This document shows positions 60,086 to 64,000 of a DNA stretch of 64,000 nt, one piece after another. The first letter of the stretch is position 1; each line of letters begins with the position of its first letter. The notes under the pieces were generated by a model. It had not been told where the DNA came from. It saw nothing but the letters and a program-made list of their open reading frames with translations, and searched no databases. The DNA is taken from NCBI GenBank assembly GCA_025667525.1, contig CM046882.1:215930592-215994591 (forward strand), in the 5' to 3' direction. Position numbers and translations under genes: made by a program. Source of the stretch: Glebionis coronaria (taxonomy: Eukaryota > Streptophyta > Magnoliopsida > Asterales > Asteraceae).

Positions 60086-63000
60086 TGTATTTTGGAGTTC
60101 GTTTCTCTCGATTCATAACCAATTTAACAAAATCAGGTTTTTGATCGTTTTTGGTTGATAGGGTTATTTGGATTATCTATGTCTATTTAAACAATCAAGT
60201 AAAAATGTGAAAAATATTAACTACGTATCCGTAAAACAATTAGCAATTACCAAGTTTTTATTCAAATAAGGACAGAATTGAAAATCTATGGAATTAATGT
60301 GCTAAAATGTAAATGATTGAAACTAAAATGCTTGAAATATAAAAATCAGAAAGTTCAAGGACCAACTATGCAAATTGTAACAAACTACTTACTAATTGTA
60401 ACAACTTTTAAAACTATTAACTAAAATTGACAAGTTTAAAAAAGTTTTGGACTAATACCAAGCAAACCCTAAAAACATGTAAGTTTAGCCAGTAATTTAA
60501 ACAGTTACAAAGTAAAGGGACCAAAGTGCAATAAAGTGGGAATTAATATCAAAAACAGGCTACAAGCACAAAGAAGCTCGTATAAGCTCTAGAATCAACC
60601 AAATAAGCTCAAACAAGTTTTAAACTGCTTAAAACTCATATTCACTTAGGCTAGTACAAGGAATAATCTTGAAATTCAGTAAAACTCAAATAAGCCAACT
60701 TTGATAAGCCAACAATAAGCTATCTAATAAGCTAGACTTGCACAATAAGATTTTTCAGCTAAATCTTGTTAAACAGCTTAAGGAGAATCTGGAATGTCTT
60801 CTTTTAAGAAAAATGAACAAGTAATGAATTTGGAATTTGAAAATAAGCTGAAACTAGCTTATTGACTAAGTTTGACCAAAATTTTGAAAAAGCTAAAAAC
60901 TTCCAGATCTACTCAAGAACAATTTCTAAACAAGATTATGAAAGAAAATGGCAAGGTTTATGAAGTGGAATTGCTAGAATGAGAAATCAGTTTGAACTTT
61001 TATTACAGAAACTTGCAATGGCTTAACAGCTTATGAAAAAGCTTATTTCTCACTTGATTCTTAAAACTGTATGGTTTCCTAATAAACACTCAAACTTTGG
61101 ATGTTTTATGACACATAGAAACTCGTTTGAAGGAATTTCATCAAGAATTGAACAAATGGCATGAATTTGAAAATGACTACTTTTTTAAGAACAATTTAAG
61201 CAAAAATTGACCCAAACCTTTTTACAACCAATTGCCTGTTTGACTTTCTTTTTTTAGTTTAAAACTACTCAACCTTGTTAATAATGACTAAAGGAGTGAA
61301 AATGAGCAAAGTTTAACTACTTAACAACACTTAAACTACAATTTGACAGCTAATCTAAACACTAGTTTACTGATATGAACAAATCTTTGTGGAGGAAAAT
61401 TGAGCAATTGGTTGAACAGGTTTAAAACTGATAACTACTCAAACTTATTGATCAAAATGGAACACAAATGAACCAACTATAAGCAAGATAACAGACTAAT
61501 ACTCAAAATGCAATATCAAGCTATAAAACTGATGAAATGAAATCAGTAACAAGTAATAAGCAGGCAAACAAGTATCAAACTAACAAGAAGCTATCTAATC
61601 ATCAAAATCAATCCAAGAACAAACTAAACACAGTTGATCAGATCAACAAGTAGGATTTAGCTAGAATTGAGCATGCAAACTGCTATTTAGAGGAATTAAA
61701 CTCAGAAACTATGAACCTTTTAGCAAAAGGCCTCCACTGATGGAGTAGGTAGGCGCTGAGCCTCCTAGATAGTGTTAAACCACCACCTTAATACTATGAT
61801 CAACTAATCAACAACTACATTCATCATCATCACCATTTCTACTCAAATCTGCTTCAAAATCAACAAGAACAGCTATTGGATAAACAGAAATAGGAATGAA
61901 CAGCAACAAGTCTTCAACAAGAGCTCCTTATGATCAAAGGTGATCACAAGCAAATCATATCAACACAAGTTCAACAATAATGCAGGTATTGAATAGGAGA
62001 TTGAAGGCAAAGGAGGAAAATTTATTATTTGAATGTGAAAGTTTGTTACAAAATCTGGTAAGAGGTTACAACTACTTATAACTAACTCAAGAGTTTGTCA
62101 GACTCTTGATGTCGTTGCACTAACAACTAACTAGCTAGGATTGAGAGAGAAAAGGTAAGTGTGTGAAACTTTCACACTTAGGCTACATTTTACAAATGAG
62201 AGGGCTATTCCGTATTTATAGACAAAAAGTGAGAAGTAGTTGGAGCTGATGACGTGTCCCAACCAATCAATTGCTGCCAAGTGTCCTGAATTCGTCAATT
62301 GGAACTAGCCGTTATGAACTTGAAATTGGGCTTTTCTTCTTGGTTGATTTTCAGGTTAATTGAGCACGTGGGATAAATTCGTCCTTCAAAAATAAGCAGT
62401 TTTCATGTTTAAAGTTTTTCTTGATATGCAGTAGAACTCCAATTCGTTACTGGGTAGCTTTGAGGAAGAAGGTGACACGTGGAAGGTTTGGATTGGGTGA
62501 AATGTGATCACACGGATCATTATCCTTTTTGGATATATTGATTATTGCATGTCCAGTTTTGATTGGTTAAAAATGAATAAGTGGGGTTGACTATAGCTTA
62601 GACGGCGCATTTATTTGTTTGGTGATGTGGCTCATTTGCTGGCATTCCATGTACACAAATTCTTGCACTCTCATTGGTTGATAGCCATTCACACGGATTG
62701 AGCCCTTTATATACTTTGAAAAATGGCAGCTTTAGTCCTTGTACTTTGGCAGATTATCCAAATGAGCTAGGAACTTCATTTTAATGGCATTTTTGGTCCT
62801 TCCACTTGCATTCTTGTATAATTTGACCCTTTGACTTGGTTGAGTGAAGAGTTGACCATGTTTGAATTTTATCTTGACTTTGGCAAATTTACAATTTGAG
62901 TCCTTCAACTTTGAAGTGTTGTCAAGATAGGTCCCTTATCTTCAAAGTCTTGTCATCTTTGATCCTTCTTTGTCTTTTTCATTCAAATAAGATTGATTTC

Positions 63001-63153
63001 TTCTTTTTTGCTTGAAAATGTATCCTTCTTAACTATTTATACACAAACACAAAACATACCACATAATTCTGCTTTATAGCACAAAAGTTAGGTATTTTCC
63101 TTGTGTTTTAGGGTGATTTGTTGATTAATTGATATGAGTTTTTGCTCATATCA
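60086..63153 (-). repeat. 5' LTR of element D (about 3.07 kb)
   Basis: The right end is firm: the inverted repeat TGATATGAG-N6-CTCATATCA (63130-63153) matches the other copy at 15760-15783. The left end near 60086 is a guess based on the nearest CA (TG on the + strand), ten bases from the PBS; the matching end of the other LTR is outside the window. A TATAAATA box on the - strand lies at 62213-62220. The R-U5 part is about 2.1 kb and rich in AAGCT/AGCTT. Candidate target duplication GGGTG at 63154-63158. Confidence 0.82.
62213..62220 (-). promoter_or_regulatory. TATA box of element D
   Basis: TATAAATA on the - strand. In the other LTR of D the copia element E sits directly at this position. 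Confidence 0.65.
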
Positions 63154-63158
63154 GGGTG

Positions 63159-63564
63159 TTACAAGTTGATTGGAAGAGTAAGAAGCAGACGACGATTACA
63201 ATTCATGTTAATCAATCTGAGTACATTGCTGCTTCAGAAGCCGCAATGGAAGCTGGTTGGATTAGGAAAGTTTATTGGAGATATTGGAGTGATGCCTTCA
63301 ATTAAAGAACCTATTGATATGTATTGTGACAATTATGCTGCAATCATATTCGCCAACGATTCTGGAGTCGTGAAAGGTGCCAGACACTTTAAACGTAGAT
63401 ATCACTACGTTCGATAACAAGTCGAAGCTCGTGAAATCATATTATTAAAAGTTCGTACAGATGATAACGTAGCATATCATTTAACTAAGGCGTTGCCTAG
63501 AGGAAAGATTATTGAACATGCCAAAAGCATTGGGCTTCAATTAGCTAGTGATTCCATGAAATAA
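63159..63564 (+). pseudogene. Element F: Ty1/copia RNase H fragment
   Basis: End of a copia pol, whose RNase H degrades RNA during cDNA synthesis. The first part reads VDWKSKKQTT and EYIAASEAAMEAGWIRK. After a one-base frame change near 63271 follow MYCDNYAAI, KGARHF and YHYVR. A TAA interrupts at about 63415-63417; then come TDDNVA, LTKALP and a natural stop at 63562-63564. This order is typical of plant copia RNase H. The 5' part of pol is missing because D inserted here; it presumably lies beyond the left edge of the window. Confidence 0.88.
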
Positions 63565-64000
63565 ATATGTGATTAGTATTTGGATAAAGAATGTTAAGAC
63601 ATTATTATTAAATGAAATAAAGTTTGAGTTACGTTTATTCTTGTTATTTAATTTTGTGTCCTATTTTACATGTTTTAATCCATGAATATTATTTTGTATT
63701 CTAAATGTCCATTTTCGATTAATAATATGTGAGTATTATTAAATTAAGACACATCAAAATTGTGATAGAGTATATTTGAAAGTATATTGATCGATTTTGG
63801 ATGATACTCGATGAATCGAATATTGGACTTATCCCAACTATATGATTATACTTTATGGATCTTTGACGTTAAGTATATCATAAATAGTTATCCTTAGACT
63901 TGAGATACCACAAAACTGTCATGGATCTAGTGCATCTTTGTAAAATAATCTAATGCTAACCGTAACTGGTAGCTATAAGGGTTATTTTCAGAAGTGTTGC
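63565..64000 (+). mobile_element. Element F 3' non-coding region (cut by window edge)
   Basis: AT-rich sequence following the copia pol stop, with no frame. No PPT or LTR start could be identified before the window ends. Confidence 0.55.

Overview
The window is nuclear DNA of a flowering plant, made entirely of nested LTR retrotransposons. It is AT-rich, with very long LTRs, plant-type Ty3/gypsy and Ty1/copia proteins, and primer-binding sites for plant tRNA-Asp and initiator tRNA-Met. No host gene, tRNA, rRNA or CRISPR array was found. The C-terminus of the one long intact protein looks, from memory and unchecked, like proteins common in Asteraceae, so a daisy-family host is a weak inference.

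Layout, outermost to innermost. F is a copia fragment (63159-64000, + strand). D, an old Athila-like gypsy element on the - strand, sits in F and covers 2594-63153 except where other elements interrupt it. Four elements landed in D. E is copia (1-2593, +, running off the left edge). A is gypsy (2978-15267, +, target duplication TTAGA). B is gypsy of the same family as A (17829-41239, -). G is Athila-like (44780-57299, -, target duplication CAAAG). C, another Athila-like element (20779-31985, +, target duplication GTCCC), sits inside the left LTR of B.

Coding state. G carries a single uninterrupted 1107-codon gag-protease frame and no reverse transcriptase or integrase. Its two 3095-bp LTRs showed one mismatch in a side-by-side reading, so it is the youngest element. 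C has recognisable gag, protease, RT, RNase H and integrase, broken by at least four frame changes and two stops. D is similar but more decayed, and its integrase has lost the catalytic Glu. A and B have PBS, PPT and long LTRs but only wrecked pol. They share several identical disabling lesions, so this lineage appears to have spread after its own enzymes were dead.

The most interesting signals are: G as a young gag-protease-only element; six TTGCGCCGCAA-type palindromes arranged as three 71-bp repeats in each G LTR; a phased 15-bp then about 24-bp TTCCGA array in the C LTR; a repeated PPT-like motif next to a conserved hairpin in the 3' non-coding regions of C, D and G; a hairpin about 50 nt past the PBS conserved between C and D; and the shared dead polymerase of A and B.
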